64,000 bases of DNA. It comes from Balaenoptera acutorostrata. Lineage: Eukaryota; Chordata; Mammalia; Artiodactyla; Balaenopteridae. Below the pieces are notes generated by a model, which saw only the letters and a list, made by a program, of their open reading frames with translations, did no database searches and was not told where the DNA came from. The stretch covers positions 30,648,942 to 30,712,941 of the forward strand of contig NC_080078.1 of NCBI RefSeq assembly GCF_949987535.1. Direction: 5' to 3'. The translations under genes and the position numbers were made by a program. How positions within the stretch are numbered: position 1 is the first letter of the stretch; each line of letters begins with the position of its first letter. This document shows, piece after piece, positions 12,236 through 23,388 of this stretch.

Positions 12236-12679
12236 CACTAGCATTTGCAGGGTGCCTTCCATAGGGGGGCCATAAAGTCCACAAACGAAGGTGAGAATGC
12301 ATAACGAATGATTTATTGATATTAAAACACACACCCAAATAACTTCTGGTGCCGGTCCTTATGGCGTCCTTGTAAGGGCCTGGTGGGGGAGGGATTGAAA
12401 CTGACTAATGGCCGTAGGTAACTTTGTCATAAGCACTGGGTGGTGAAAATGATGTTGAGGGGCAGAGGAAGTCTGTACCAAAGTGCCAGCTGGATCCAAG
12501 CTGAGAGAGAGGGTGGGGGTGGATGGAGGGTGATGCAAACTTGTTTCCTTTACAACAAGAAATGTGCCGGTTAGAGAACACTTGGCTCAGAGGACCTGAG
12601 ATGATCTAGCTCCTCTGGCACTTTGAGGATGGGGCAACGGAGGCCGGGATAGAGGAAATGAACGTCTGAGACCCCACTG

Positions 12680-13020
12680 CTTCTCAGGGCCACGCCCACT
12701 GAATCCCGGCTCTCACGGCGCAAGCTCGCCACGCTGCCTGTGCCCCGCCTCCCGGATCAACTGAGGATGCGAGGGGATCTCTGGTGACCTGTGGGTCCTT
12801 CACTCCGTGGCTTCCTTGCCCCACTCCAGGGCTGCAGCCTCTTCCTGCTCCTTCCTCCCTCTCTCTGACTAAGAGAAGCCCTGAGGCCCCCCCTTCTGCC
12901 AACCGCCCCCTCTCCTCTGGAGCCCCCGGGCCGTGAGCGGCGGCTCCATGGAGAAGCAGGGCCGTGGGCGGGGCGAGCGGGATAATTATAATCTTGGAAG
13001 ATTTGAATCTCAGGCGTAGA
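12680..13020. promoter_or_regulatory. Small orphan CpG cluster with GC box
   Basis: About 20 CpGs in 340 nt, against a CpG-poor background, with GGGCGGGGCGAGCGGG at about 12967. It is followed directly by GATAATTATAATC. No gene is seen at this point. It may be a distal promoter or enhancer of GRIN2A or of an unannotated noncoding RNA. Confidence 0.4.
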
Positions 13021-13289
13021 AGCAGGGAGGCAGTTCTTCCTGCCCGATTTGGGAGCTGGGTCTGAGTCAGAAAATGTCTCCCACAGCCCAGCCCCCTCAG
13101 AGGCTGATCTCACCTTGCCCTCCATACTGGAGCCAGACCTTGAGTCAGTTCATTCATTTACGTGTGCATTCATTCATTTACAAAATGCTGGTTATGTACT
13201 TATCACATGCCCCGCACTGCATGGACCCTTGAGATACAGATTGGAAGGGGGCCAGGGGCATGTCGCCTGGTGGTTACCAGTGTGTTGTC

Positions 13290-13500
13290 CGTCAAACTCC
13301 ACAGTTTGCAATCCTGCCTCCACCATTTAGAAGCAGTAGAATTTTTTATGCATTGTTTAAGCTCTCTGTGCCTTACTTTTCTCATCCGAGAAATGGGTAT
13401 TATAAATATCTCCCTTGTAAGGATTAAAGGAGAGAATACGCATAAACCACTGAGTACAGTGCCTGAAGCATGTTAAAAGCATACAAAATGTTAGTTATTG
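13290..13500 (+). mobile_element. MIR SINE
   Basis: AAGCTCTCTGTGCCTTACTT, TTCTCATCCGAGAAATGGGT and CCTTGTAAGGATTAAAGGAG. Confidence 0.78.
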
Positions 13501-13959
13501 TTGTTGATATTTTTAAAATTTTTATTAAAGTGTTGAATAATGTACAGTTCCTATTCTGGAAAACTTCATAGTCTAGAGTAGAGATGGCAAAGAGGCTCAC
13601 ATTGTCAACTCTGATGGATTGATAGAGGGTGCTTGGAATACTGTATTAAGAAAGATTATGAGGATCAGTTAAGACCCATCAGAAAAAAGAGCATGATTGA
13701 TTACCAATGCCCGCAACAGGTTTTAGATAAGGGCACATATGCCTAGTATCAGCTATCTCTGTTACTGAGTTAGTCCTGGAGAGGAGAAGGGAAGGGAGTG
13801 GCAGGGGTAGTAAGAAATTTAGAGGAGGATACAGTCAGACCTTACCAGGTATTTGAAGCAAATGTTGGAGGGGCCAAGGCTGTCTAAGAGCTGTTCCTAT
13901 GCGGATATTCCTGAGCGTGCACAAGAGATGTGGATTCTTCCTGCTGCAGTGTGCCAAGA

Positions 13960-14190
13960 GCTTTTTGTCACAATATCCAGGTTTGAATCCTGGCTCTGGT
14001 ACTCACAGGGTGTGTGGCCTTGGGCAAGCATTGGATCTATCCTGTGTCTCAACTTCCCCATCTGGAAGATGGGGAGAATGACCCACCTCTCACCACCCTT
14101 CTTGGATTTTGGTGAGGATTAAATGAGATAATACATGTTAAGAATTTAGAACAGTGCCTGACACATAATAGATACTCAAAACCCTCGTGA
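13960..14190 (+). mobile_element. MIR SINE, near full length
   Basis: GGTTTGAATCCTGGCTCTGG, GTGTGTGGCCTTGGGCAAGC, GTGAGGATTAAATGAGATAA and ACAGTGCCTGACACATAATA. Confidence 0.88.
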
Positions 14191-14289
14191 TTAGCCATTG
14201 ATATTTTGTTTGCCTTAAAGAACTGGGGGATAGGGAGGAGCTTTCTTTCCTTTATAATCCATTATCAGTCAAATAGTTCTACTCTAAGT

Positions 14290-14535
14290 GCTGGAAACGA
14301 GGATTAGTTGGAACAGTCAAGTTATTTAAAAATAGAGGATTAATAGGAAAAAGCTGAACATGTCAAACAACTGGTGAGTTGTTCAAATAAATTATGGTAG
14401 GTTATACAGCATTATATAAAATATGATTCCACTTTTTTGAAAAAGTATTAATTCATATATGACCAGGAAAAGATTTGGAAATCTGAACACCATAGAGTTA
14501 ATAATGACTACCCCTGAGTAGGTGGATTGTGGGTG
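14290..14535 (+). mobile_element. Old L1 3'-region fragment
   Basis: GTTCAAATAAATTATGGTAG, AAATATGATTCCACTTTTTT and ACTACCCCTGAGTAGGTGG. Confidence 0.5.
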
Positions 14536-14539
14536 TTGA

Positions 14540-15250
14540 TGAAAAAATTAATCAATAGTCGATCTAAAGAAGAAATAGAGAATTTTATTCAAGCCAACCT
14601 GAGGATTATAACCTCGGAGAGAGTCTTTCAGAAAATTCTGAAGACTGTTTCACTTGTTAGAAATCGTTATATACGTTTACACAGTTATTATCAAGACAAA
14701 GGATCATACATCAAAATGGCACACTGACATTTGACATAAAGTTCACCAAAGATACGTAGTCCAGATAAGCATGTATGAAGCAAGCAACTGGTCACCACGA
14801 CTCCTTACAGGATTGGGAAAGGAATGTTAACTTCTAAGGAGTTATGTTGCTGGCATATGAAGAAGGGTAACGTTGATCTTTATAGTTGAGCAGGCATTCC
14901 TGCCTTGAAGAGGTCTGGTTAATGTATAATTCAGATGCACATTGCACGTTAGGGAGGGCTCAATATGGGCAGGGAGTATGTTATGCTTAAATTTTCTTGT
15001 CCTGCCTCAAAACATAAATTTTATTCCATCATAGGTTACCATAGGTACCCATTGGAGTTCTTAACAGAAGCCAACCTGGGCTAAATAAGCAGAAAAGGAA
15101 TTTGTTAAAAGTATGTTGGGAGCCCCAATCCTCAGGTGAATGTCTCAGCTTTCAGGGGCATGACCTGAACTTGTCTGGTTGGCTTGCCCAGACCCCTGTG
15201 TGGATACCAGGAACTTGACCCTGCAACCACCATGATTCCTGAATGTAATT
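14540..15250. mobile_element. Unclassified repeat-like block, possibly LTR
   Basis: GAGAATTTTATTCAAGCCAA, GAGGATTATAACCTCGGAG and CCTGCCTCAAAACATAAATT resemble LTR-derived sequence, but I cannot name the family or fix the edges. The frame at 14527-14727 (66 codons) has no recognisable domain. Confidence 0.3.
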
Positions 15251-15869
15251 AACTCAACTCTGAACCCTAGGGGTGGCCAAAAATAATAATCTTTAAGACT
15301 AAATGGTCATTAGCTCAGAAGAACGTACAAGGTCCTTCTCTTCAACTCTGAGTCTTATGTTCCAACTCATGGAGTCCTCAGGTGGGCAGTTCCTCAATCT
15401 AGTTCACTTGGTCTCTGCTCCCTGGTGGGCAGGTACTTCCAGTTGAATTTCTGAGGCTTCCCAGTATTGTCAAGTCTCTTCATAGTCATGAAGGAGTAAA
15501 GTCCCCCAGCCCTTGATCACCCCTTTGGATTGGACCCTTTCTCTCTTCTCCTTGGAATAGGCCATTTGCCTTTCAAGCCCAATGAGTATCAAGACCATCA
15601 GACCCTTCTTCTACATTGTAGCACTTTTCAGTGTGAAAGGATTTTGGGGAGAGGGTTTATGGGAGAGATGGCCATTGGTCAGGAAGGATCTAGACATCCT
15701 CATGGAGGAGGAGGCTTCTGAAATGAACCTCAGGGGATAGCTGTGATATTCCAGGCAGGGATGAGATGGAGAGAGGGCAGTGCAGGCTAGAAGAGGGAAG
15801 CATGTGATTTGGGGAAAAGTGATTTTTTTGAAAACAGCTGAGTCGACACAGTCGTTGGTCTTGTTTTCT

Positions 15870-15962
15870 GTTGTATCAATAATGCCCAAGTGTATTGCTT
15901 GACACTCAGTAGGCATTTCATGAATATTAGATAAAGTAATGAATGAATGAATGAATGAATGA
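15870..15962 (+). mobile_element. LINE L2 3' tail with (AATG)n
   Basis: GCTTGACACTCAGTAGGCAT and TTTCATGAATATTAGATAAA end in five or six AATG units (15938-15962), the usual L2 3' repeat, here expanded. Confidence 0.65.
15938..15962 (+). repeat. (AATG)n microsatellite
   Basis: About six AATG units at the end of an L2 tail. Confidence 0.88.
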
Positions 15963-16569
15963 CTAATCACAGGGATGGGGGAGGGGGAGATCTAAAGCCC
16001 AGCTGGGTGGTCATGGTTTAAATTCCCAAGGTGGGTTGTCATTGACTTTGGGCAACAACATGGTTATAATTCCCCAGTTGAGTCCTAAGTGATGCCAGCT
16101 CCTAGCAGTGGGAGGAAGGGGAGGAAGGAGCGCGCCCCGCTCTTGCCCCACCCAAGGCCGGAGTGAGAGACCTCCAACCAGCTAGTCCTTGTCTCTTTAA
16201 CAGCCTCCAAGAGGCCAGGTTCTAATGCACAAGCCCTTAGGCAACTGGCTCTTGCCTCCCTCTCCAGGTTTACCTTCCTCTGTTCTTCACCTTGAACCTT
16301 TCTGAGAAGAAGAAAAGGAGCCCCTGATAGCTGGGAGGTGGCCTGGTATTCTCCTATGGAAGAGAAATGATTTCACAGATCACCAGCACCAGACAAGGTC
16401 ACCTTGGCTGTGATGGGTTGAGACCGCTCTGCAGTTATGTCCGAACCACAGAAGTGACCAAACAGTCCCCATCCTGGCTAATATGAGTGACCGTTGAGCA
16501 TCTTCTTCAGTTACTGTTGTAGCCTTCCTTCCCTGCTTTCTAGATAACATTAAGATACCCAATTATAGA

Positions 16570-16690
16570 CACAATATTCTTTCGGTTAGTAGCAAGTCAC
16601 CAACCCTAGTGGCACTCAAGAGAGGGTATTATACAGGGCGAAACACCAAGGGGTGGAGATCACGGGGGACATCTGAGAATTCTGCCTGCT
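16570..16690 (-). mobile_element. LTR-like repeat end
   Basis: GTTAGTAGCAAGTCACCAAC, GGGTATTATACAGGGCGAAA and GAATTCTGCCTGCTGTGG match the terminal part of the inverted LTR-like repeats. Confidence 0.45.
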
Positions 16691-16779
16691 GTGGCAAATC
16701 ATTAAACCTTCATTTTAATGAGCCTACTCCCGCTGTGCCCCCAATGATTCAGGCAGGTGGAAGGGGAAGACCTATAAGG

Positions 16780-17005
16780 AGACAGTGTAACGGGGTGGAA
16801 ACCCTTTCATATGGGTCCAAGTCCTCCATATGGGACTTGGGGCAAGTTACTTAAACTTTAAAAGTTTTAATATCCCCATTTAAAAAATAGGAGTCATCCT
16901 AATAAATGATAACAATAAAAACTACTTCATAGGGCTGTTTCGAAGGCTGAGAAAACACGTAAAGACTAGCTGGAGCAGAGTAAGCAATCAGTACATGTTA
17001 GGTGT
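16780..17005 (+). mobile_element. MIR SINE
   Basis: GACTTGGGGCAAGTTACTTA, TTAATATCCCCATTTAAAAA, TCATAGGGCTGTTTCGAAGG and GCAATCAGTACATGTTAG. Confidence 0.72.
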
Positions 17006-17194
17006 CATCCTGTTGTGCAGTACTTTCTCCCAGCCCAGACTGGAAGGAAGGTTTTCAGTCCTTCCCGGCTAGATCGGGTGTCCCTGTTTGGGACTTCCAC
17101 GGCCCCTTTGCCCTCTACCAACACAGCTCTTCTCTGTTTATCATGTCTTCCCCATTGGACCCAGAGTGCATTAAGGCAAGGTCCTGTGTCAGTT

Positions 17195-17540
17195 TTCCAT
17201 AAGCTAGCTTTTGCTGCAGTAACAAACGACCCCCAAAGCTCAGCGGCCTCCAAATGAAAAAGTTTCCTTCTCACATTGCATGTCCATCGCGGGTTGGCAG
17301 TGGCTCTGCTCCATGTCATCTTCACACTGGGACCTGGCAGATGGAAGAAACTCTATGTGGAACAGTGCCAGTCTCATGGCAGAGGAAAAGAAAAGACATA
17401 GTGAATAATGTGTCAGCTCTTAAATCTGCTGGGAAGTGACACGTGTCAATTCCATCTGCACATGGGTGGCCAAACAAAGTCACATGGTCATTACTGAGTT
17501 TGATAGGATGGGGATGTAAAAATCTTCTTGTGGGAGGTAA
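17195..17540 (-). mobile_element. Diverged LTR-like repeat of the same general type
   Basis: GTTTTCCATAAGCTAGCTTTTGCTGCAGTAACAAACGACC resembles the left end of the repeat at 22.9 kb, split here into recognisable words only (TTTTGCTGCAGTAACAAA, AAGCTCAGCGGCCTCCAAA). The edges and family are uncertain. Confidence 0.4.
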
Positions 17541-17609
17541 TCCCGAATCTTTGGCAAATAGTGTTAAAATCCACCATGTAAATCTTATAAAATTCATTTT
17601 ATGAACAAT

Positions 17610-17795
17610 AACATTACTAATAGCAGCAAAGTACTGGCTGCGTTTCCAAGTTCTTTACATAAATTAACCCACTGAACACTCATAACAACCCTGTGAGGAA
17701 GGGGCTATTGTTATTCCCATTTTATGGATGGGGAAACTGAGGCACTGAGCAGTTAAAGTCCCACACCCAAGGTTGCAGAGTTAGGTGGAACACCC
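17610..17795 (-). mobile_element. MIR SINE, inverted
   Basis: ACTCATAACAACCCTGTGAG, CATTTTATGGATGGGGAAAC and AGGTTGCAGAGTTAGG. Confidence 0.82.
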
Positions 17796-18009
17796 CGGGT
17801 TGGGTAGGGAGAACCTCCAGGGTTCCCTCCAGGCTGGGAACCAAGTGGAGGACCAGGAAGGAGCCATAAGACAGAATTCCCAGATCCAGCTGGGGAAATG
17901 TGAGGCTCCTTCCTCCTCTCGCTGCTTCTCAGTGACCTGCCTTTGCACCAGGCTGCATGGGGCCCCATCCCTTCCAATAGCTCACATGCAGCTCCCCAGA
18001 TGAAATTCT

Positions 18010-18180
18010 GTATTTAGGACCTGCTGAACACTGTAAAAATGTCAGTTAAGTTGATTTTAAAATGCTCCCAGTCTCATTAACAACAAACTATTAGTGTCGG
18101 TGCAGGCAGTCAGGGCTAAGAATAAATAATATAAATATTAAAAGGTTTCTGGTGTCATTAATTATCAATAATAAATTATA
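18010..18180. other. AT-rich block without recognisable repeats (candidate conserved element)
   Basis: CTCATTAACAACAAACTATT, GTCATTAATTATCAATAATA: several TAAT cores and a GATTTTAAAATG motif. No repeat family recognised. Confidence 0.3.
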
Positions 18181-18474
18181 CCCCACCCCCACCCTCTCTC
18201 TGGCTGCCAGGGATCCCAGGAAGAGTTATTACTAGAAGTCTGACATTTGGCTTATTCATCTGCTGTAGAGAAGGAATGCAGGCATTGAAGACTCAGGCCC
18301 CAGGAATCACTGCTCTCGTGACCAGTAGTCTGATGAATTTAAGTTGTTAGCAGTCCTGCAGTAGACCGTAATCACAGTGTGGGCCATAAGCCAGCTCTGA
18401 CCCCGGTCAGGTGCCCTATCATTGTCTGGTGAATGACTAAATGAATGAAATTAAAGTTTTGAGCTTATAGTTGT

Positions 18475-18685
18475 ACCTCTGAGCATGCATTTGGGCTCTG
18501 CTCCTTCCTGGCTGTGTGACCCTGAATGAGTCACTTCACTTCTCTGTGTCAGTTTCTTCTGCTGTGAAATAGAGTTGATAATACTAGCAGCTACTTCACA
18601 GGTTGCAAAGATGAAAACAGAATATGCGTGTTAAAGCTCCAGGCACATAATAAGTGCTCAATGAATATTAGCCATCATCATTATC
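18475..18685 (+). mobile_element. MIR SINE
   Basis: CCTGGCTGTGTGACCCTGAA, CTGTGTCAGTTTCTTCTGCT and CACATAATAAGTGCTCAATG. Followed by (CATCAT)n. Confidence 0.82.
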
Positions 18686-18709
18686 TTCATCTTCATCATC
18701 ATCATCATT
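18683..18709 (+). repeat. (CATCAT)/(CTTCAT)n microsatellite
   Basis: CATCTTCATCTTCATCATCA and on, at the 3' end of a MIR. Confidence 0.75.
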
Positions 18710-18724
18710 TTAATTATAATTGCA

Positions 18725-19165
18725 ACTCTGTGCTGGAGGAACTTAAAAGTTTTCTGGTTCATCCCCTCAAAGAAACATTCTGTAGCCATTAAAAATGATG
18801 TTTGCAGGGACTTCTCTGGTGGTCCAGTGGTTAAGACTCCAAGCTCTCAATGCAGGGGGCACAGGTTTGATCCCTGCTTCGGGAACGAAGATCCTGAATG
18901 CCTCATGGCATGGCTAAAAAAAAAAAAAAGATATTTGCAAAGACATTTTAACGACAAGGAAATAATGCTTACTTTAAGTTTAAAAAAAGCAGACTGCAGA
19001 ATTTTATATGCTTTGTGATTGTGGTGATTTTAAACACAGACAAAAACAGGATGGAGATACATCAAAACATTATTGGTGATATTTTTCTAGGTAGCGAGTC
19101 TGGGTAGTTATTTTATTTTCTTCAGTATATTTTATGTAGGTTTTAATTTTTACAATAAGCATATC
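18725..19165 (+). mobile_element. Old L1 3'-region fragment split by a SINE
   Basis: CTGTAGCCATTAAAAATGAT before, and GACATTTTAACGACAAGGAA, TTATTTTATTTTCTTCAGTA after, the SINE at 18807-18929. Confidence 0.55.
18807..18929 (+). mobile_element. CHR-type SINE, short form
   Basis: Head GGGACTTCTCTGGTGGTCCA, poly-A tail. Near-identical 10-bp flanks GATGTTTGCA and GATATTTGCA. Inserted into an L1 remnant. Confidence 0.88.
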
Positions 19166-19365
19166 TTGTTTATTATGAAAATTTCCCAACTTACACAAAA
19201 GTAGACTAGTATTATGAACACCCATAAACCCATCACTTAGATTTAGTGATAGTTAACATTTTGCCATATTTGCTTAATCTTTTTTTTCTTTTGGATGAAA
19301 TATTTTAAAGACACTGACATCATGATATTTTATCCCTAAATATTTCAGTGTGTATCTCTAAAAAA
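19165..19365. mobile_element. Old LINE-like fragment
   Basis: AGTATTATGAACACCCATAA, AGTGATAGTTAACATTTTGC and AGACACTGACATCATGATAT, the same repeat class as at 62.9 kb. Confidence 0.4.
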
Positions 19366-19448
19366 ATGTTTTAAAATTTTCCTACCTAACCACAATACCA
19401 TGACCACATTTGGCAAACTTAGGAATAATTCTTTCATGTTATCTAATA

Positions 19449-19928
19449 CAGGCTTACATTGTTTCATTGCACTTCACTTTATTGTGCTTCACAGATATTG
19501 CATATTTTACAAATTGAAGGTTTGTGGCCACCCTACATCAAGCAAGTCTTTTGGCACCATTTCTCCAACAGCTTTTGCTCACTTCACGTCTCTGTGTCAC
19601 ATTGTGATAATTCTTGCAGTAGTTCACTTTTTCATTATTATTATATTTGTTATGGTGATCTGTGATCTGTGATATTTGATGTTACTACTATGACTCGCTG
19701 AAGGCTCAGATAATGATTAGCATATTTTAGCAATAAAGTATTTTTTAGTTAATGTATGTACATTGTTTTTTTAGACATAATGCTATTGCACACTTAATAG
19801 ACTACAGTATAGTGTAAACATAACTTCTATATGCATCGGGAAACCAAGAAATTAGTGTGACTTACTTTATTGCAATATTTGCTTTATTTCAGTGGAACCA
19901 AACCAGCAATATCTCCTTGGTCTGCCTG
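19449..19928. mobile_element. Tigger1-type internally deleted DNA transposon
   Basis: 480 bp between TA dinucleotides (19447-19448 and 19929-19930), with inverted ends CAGGCTTACATTG and TCCTTGGTCTGCCTG. Internal words AAATTGAAGGTTTGTGGCCA and GACTCGCTGAAGGCTCAGAT come from the two ends of the roughly 2.4-kb pogo-like element; the transposase region is deleted. Confidence 0.88.
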
Positions 19929-20239
19929 TACATAATCCATATGCAAATTTCCCCAATTGTTCTTCAAAAAAAATTTTTTTAACAATAGATTTGTTTGAAT
20001 CAGGATCCAATTAAGGGCCATACATTACATTTGGTTGTCATGTCTCTAATTCTTTGTAAATGGAGCATAACGTAGCCCTGCCTTTGTATCCATCATATTG
20101 ACCCACACAGTTATTCTGTTGAAGGTCCCAACTTGTGTATTTACCTTTTCTTTGTGGTTGCATTGCTTTTGTAATATGAAAACAATGTGATTAAAAAGAA
20201 AAATACTCCCCTCTGTAGTTTCTAGCCATGCTCCCAACT

Positions 20240-20470
20240 GTGTAAGCAATAGTAATAACTACATTTTCCTTGTGCCAGGCATGGTAGTCAGCACTTTATA
20301 CTATACTATTTATACTATCTTATTTAATTCTCATAATAAACTTGTGACATAAATACTCTTTTTATCAATCCCATTATATAAATGATGAAAATGAGGCGCA
20401 CAAGTAAAATAACTTGCCAAGGCCCAGTTGTCAAGCAGACCAGCTCTCAAGCCAGCAAGCTTAACTGCCA
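20240..20470 (-). mobile_element. MIR SINE, inverted
   Basis: TGTGCCAGGCATGGTAGTCA, TAATTCTCATAATAAACTTG and CTTGCCAAGGCCCAG. Just left of a CHR SINE. Confidence 0.72.
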
Positions 20471-20495
20471 TGCGGTATTAAAAGAACTGAAAGAG

Positions 20496-20639
20496 GGACT
20501 CCCCTGGTGGTCCAGTGGTTAAGACTCCATGCTCCCAATGCAGGGGGGCCTGGGTTCGACCCCTGGTCAGGGAACTAGATCACGTGTGCCGCAACTAAAG
20601 ATCCGATGCAGCCAAATAAATAAGTATTAAAAAAAAAGA
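20496..20639 (+). mobile_element. CHR-type SINE, short form
   Basis: Head GGACTCCCCTGGTGGTCCAG, B box GGGTTCGACCC, A-rich tail. Perfect target duplication AAAGAACTGAAAGAG at 20481-20495 and 20640-20654. Confidence 0.92.
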
Positions 20640-20654
20640 AAAGAACTGAAAGAG

Positions 20655-21980
20655 ATGCTGCAAACTAAGAAGGAAGGCAGGGAAACCAACTCTGCCTCCC
20701 TTGGGGATGCTGCGTGGCGACTGGGAAGCAGATTCCCCATGATGCTCAGGGACAGGTCTGCAGGGAGGCGATGGAGTAGTGTCTGCAATGATTAAATCTG
20801 TTCTTCTGTCAGAACTTGGAGCTGCTCTGGGCATCTCTAGGGTTTCCTTCTGCTTCCTTTTCTTCCATTCTTAGCAGATTGGAAGGGTCCTAGGAAGTTG
20901 TGCTGTTCCTTTTCTGGGCTTGAGAGTCCCTGGGTCTGTTATTTATAGGCAAGGAGACACCAGACCCAGAAAGCAGCCCTCAAAAGGGAGGCTCCACAGC
21001 TACCAGGGTAAAGGACCTGTGGATTCACCAACTATTCCATTCCTGGGTCTTCATTCATGAGTATTCTGGAAAATCAGGCAAAGTACATAGTGTGTTTTAG
21101 GAAAGAACAGTGGAAGGGGACATTCAAGCACCTGGGTCCTTAGGAAGATTTGCCTCTTCCATGGACAGGCTGTGTGTCTTTGTCTGTGCCACCCAGATTC
21201 CCTGAGCCCAAGTGTCCTGTATTATATCTGATTTAAAGCTGTCAGTTCGATTTGCATTGTGAGGTTGGTGTAAGGACTGTGTGAGGATAAGAGTGGGGGT
21301 AACGACGGAGAGCTCCTCTCCAGGGTGTACTGCAGGGGTTGCAAATTCAGATGTGCACACTGTCTAGGTAGGTAGCATGTGGTTCCCAGGAAAGCTGTCA
21401 TGTTCCATCAGGACCCCAAAGCCATGGTTGACTGATTGATCAAGGCCTTGGCAACGGACCTAGGCTGCCCTGGGATATTTGGACTTGGGAAAAGAGGGTG
21501 GTGAGTCATTCTTTCCTGTGGGTTTAGGTCCAGACTAGGAACAGGGGGCATTGATATGAATGCTCTCTCACTATGAGGAAGACAGTTTGGTGAGGAAGGT
21601 GAATACAGTGAGCAAGTGAGAGGGAGAGAGACACGTGACACCCAGCTTCCAGTTGTTCTTGGGATCTGACTGCATCCCTGAGGTTTGACTGTTCAACCAT
21701 TTTTGGCTTCTCTGAGCCAACCATTCCTCCTTTTCTTGGCTTAGTGGTTTTTGAGATTGTTTCAGAGGAGAAAGCTAGAATGTACAGGAGCTTGGAGACC
21801 ATCTCCTGGTCCCTCTACCTCATTTCACAGCTAATGTGCAGCTTTGTTAACCACCTTGCCTCAGGTATCTGAGCAAGTGAGTAGCAAAACCAATACAAGA
21901 ATCCAGGTCTCCTGACTTCCATCTGAGGGCCTCCCCCACCTCTCCACTCTGCCTCTTTTCTATCTGGGCAGCACATCGTA
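20655..21980. other. Unassigned intergenic stretch
   Basis: No gene seen and no repeat I can name between the CHR SINE and the next MIR. Confidence 0.5.
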
Positions 21981-21989
21981 ATGACACAT

Positions 21990-22205
21990 GTTAAAAAACA
22001 GTAAGTCTTACTATTTATTGAGTATATACTAAGTTCTTCCCTGTGCTCAGTGATTCTCATGCATTATCTTAATAGCAACCCAGTGAAGAAGCTATTATTT
22101 TTCTCATTTTGCATAGTGGAACACTGAAGTTCAGAAAGGTTAAGCAGCTTGCCCAAAGACACACAGGTAGTATTCAAACTCAAGTTCTCGTGCTTAATCA
22201 TGGTG
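21990..22205 (-). mobile_element. MIR SINE, inverted
   Basis: CTATTTATTGAGTATATACT, GTTCAGAAAGGTTAAGCAGC and CCCAAAGACACACAGGTAGT. Confidence 0.78.
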
Positions 22206-22689
22206 CCCTGCCCTGTCTTTGGCTTCCTGCTCTACTGAGTGGCAGTGGCCACACACTCCTTAGAGCCGGTCCCTTGCTGAGTCTATGACTGTGCCTGAGC
22301 AGATCCAAGAGATCTGTCATTTCCTGTATCCTGTGGCCACTGGCATGGGAGTTCTTGGACTTGTATTATTTACCTAAGAATTTTCAAGGCTGCTTCCTGC
22401 TTAGGTAACAAATACATCTGAAAATATGGATGGAAAATTGGCTTTGCTTACCCAAAAGTGGGGAGAGCTCTAGGCATTCTTGGGAAATGTTGGTGCAAAC
22501 ATATGTGTGTGCAAAAGAGGCCCAGGTCTTTCTCATCAACCCCATGGTAGAGAAGGGAATTCTTGATGTCTCCCTGCTAAGGTGGCTTTGGTGCAGATCA
22601 ACAGAAGTATGCCCTGTGGCGGACAGGGATGGCTCACTAAGGTAATTTCCAAGTTCACAGAGATGACAAAGGGCAATCTATCCCAAAGT

Positions 22690-22918
22690 TTCAACTTCTG
22701 ATCATCAAGAACCACCTGGGAGGGACTTCCTTGGCACTATAGTGGTTGAGACTTCGCCTTACATTGCAGGGGGTGTGGGTTTGATCCCTGGTCAGAAAGC
22801 TAAGATCCCACATGCCTTGCGGCCAAAAAACCAAACATGAAAAAGAAGCAATATTGTAACAAATTCAATAAAGACTTAAAAAAAAACCACTTGGGAGGCT
22901 TGTCAAAAATGCAGTGTA
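22690..22918 (+). mobile_element. MER5 fragment split by a SINE
   Basis: CATCAAGAACCACCTGGGAGG before, and TTGGGAGGCTTGTCAAAAATGCAG after, the SINE at 22723-22885, quoted here in pieces: AACCACCTGGGAGG and GGCTTGTCAAAAATGCAG. Confidence 0.6.
22723..22885 (+). mobile_element. CHR-type SINE, diverged
   Basis: Head GGACTTCCTTGGCACTATAG, B box GGGTTTGATCCC, A-rich tail. Flanks ACCACCTGGGAGG (22711-22723) and ACCACTTGGGAGG (22886-22898) are the target duplication. It splits a MER5 copy. Confidence 0.88.
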
Positions 22919-23073
22919 TCAGTTTTCTATTGCTGTGTAACACACTGCCCCAAATCTTAGTGGCTTAAAACAACAACAATTAGTTTGCTGAGGAATCTGC
23001 GACTAGGGCAGGGTTCAGCAGTCATGGCTTGTCTTTGCTGGGGCAGCTCAGCTGGGGACTGGAGGATCCACTT

Positions 23074-23388
23074 ATTTTTTTTTAATAGCACCTTTAAGTA
23101 ATTAATTAATTAATTAATTAATTATTTGGCTGTGTTGGGTCTTCGTTTCTGTGCGAGGGCTTCCTCTAGTTGCGGCAAGCGGGGACCACTCTTCATCGCG
23201 GTGCGCGGGCCTCTCAGTATCGTGGCCTCTCTTGTTGCGGAGCACAGGCTCCAGACGCGCAGGCTCAGTAGTTGTGGCTCACGGGCCTTGTTGCTCCGCG
23301 GCATGTAGGATCTTCCCAGACCAGGGCTCGAACCCGTGTCCCCTGCATTGGCAGGCAGATTCTCAACCACTGCGCCACCAGGGAAGCC
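23074..23388 (-). mobile_element. CHR-type SINE, long form, inverted
   Basis: Reverse complement of the copy at 44.6 kb: T-rich and (TTAA)n tail on the left, head ending ACCAGGGAAGCCC on the right. 15-bp target duplication CTGGAGGATCCACTT at 23059-23073 and 23389-23403. It inserted into an older repeat. Confidence 0.92.
23101..23124 (+). repeat. (ATTA)n tail of the inverted SINE
   Basis: Six ATTA units, inside the tail of the SINE at 23074-23388. Confidence 0.88.
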
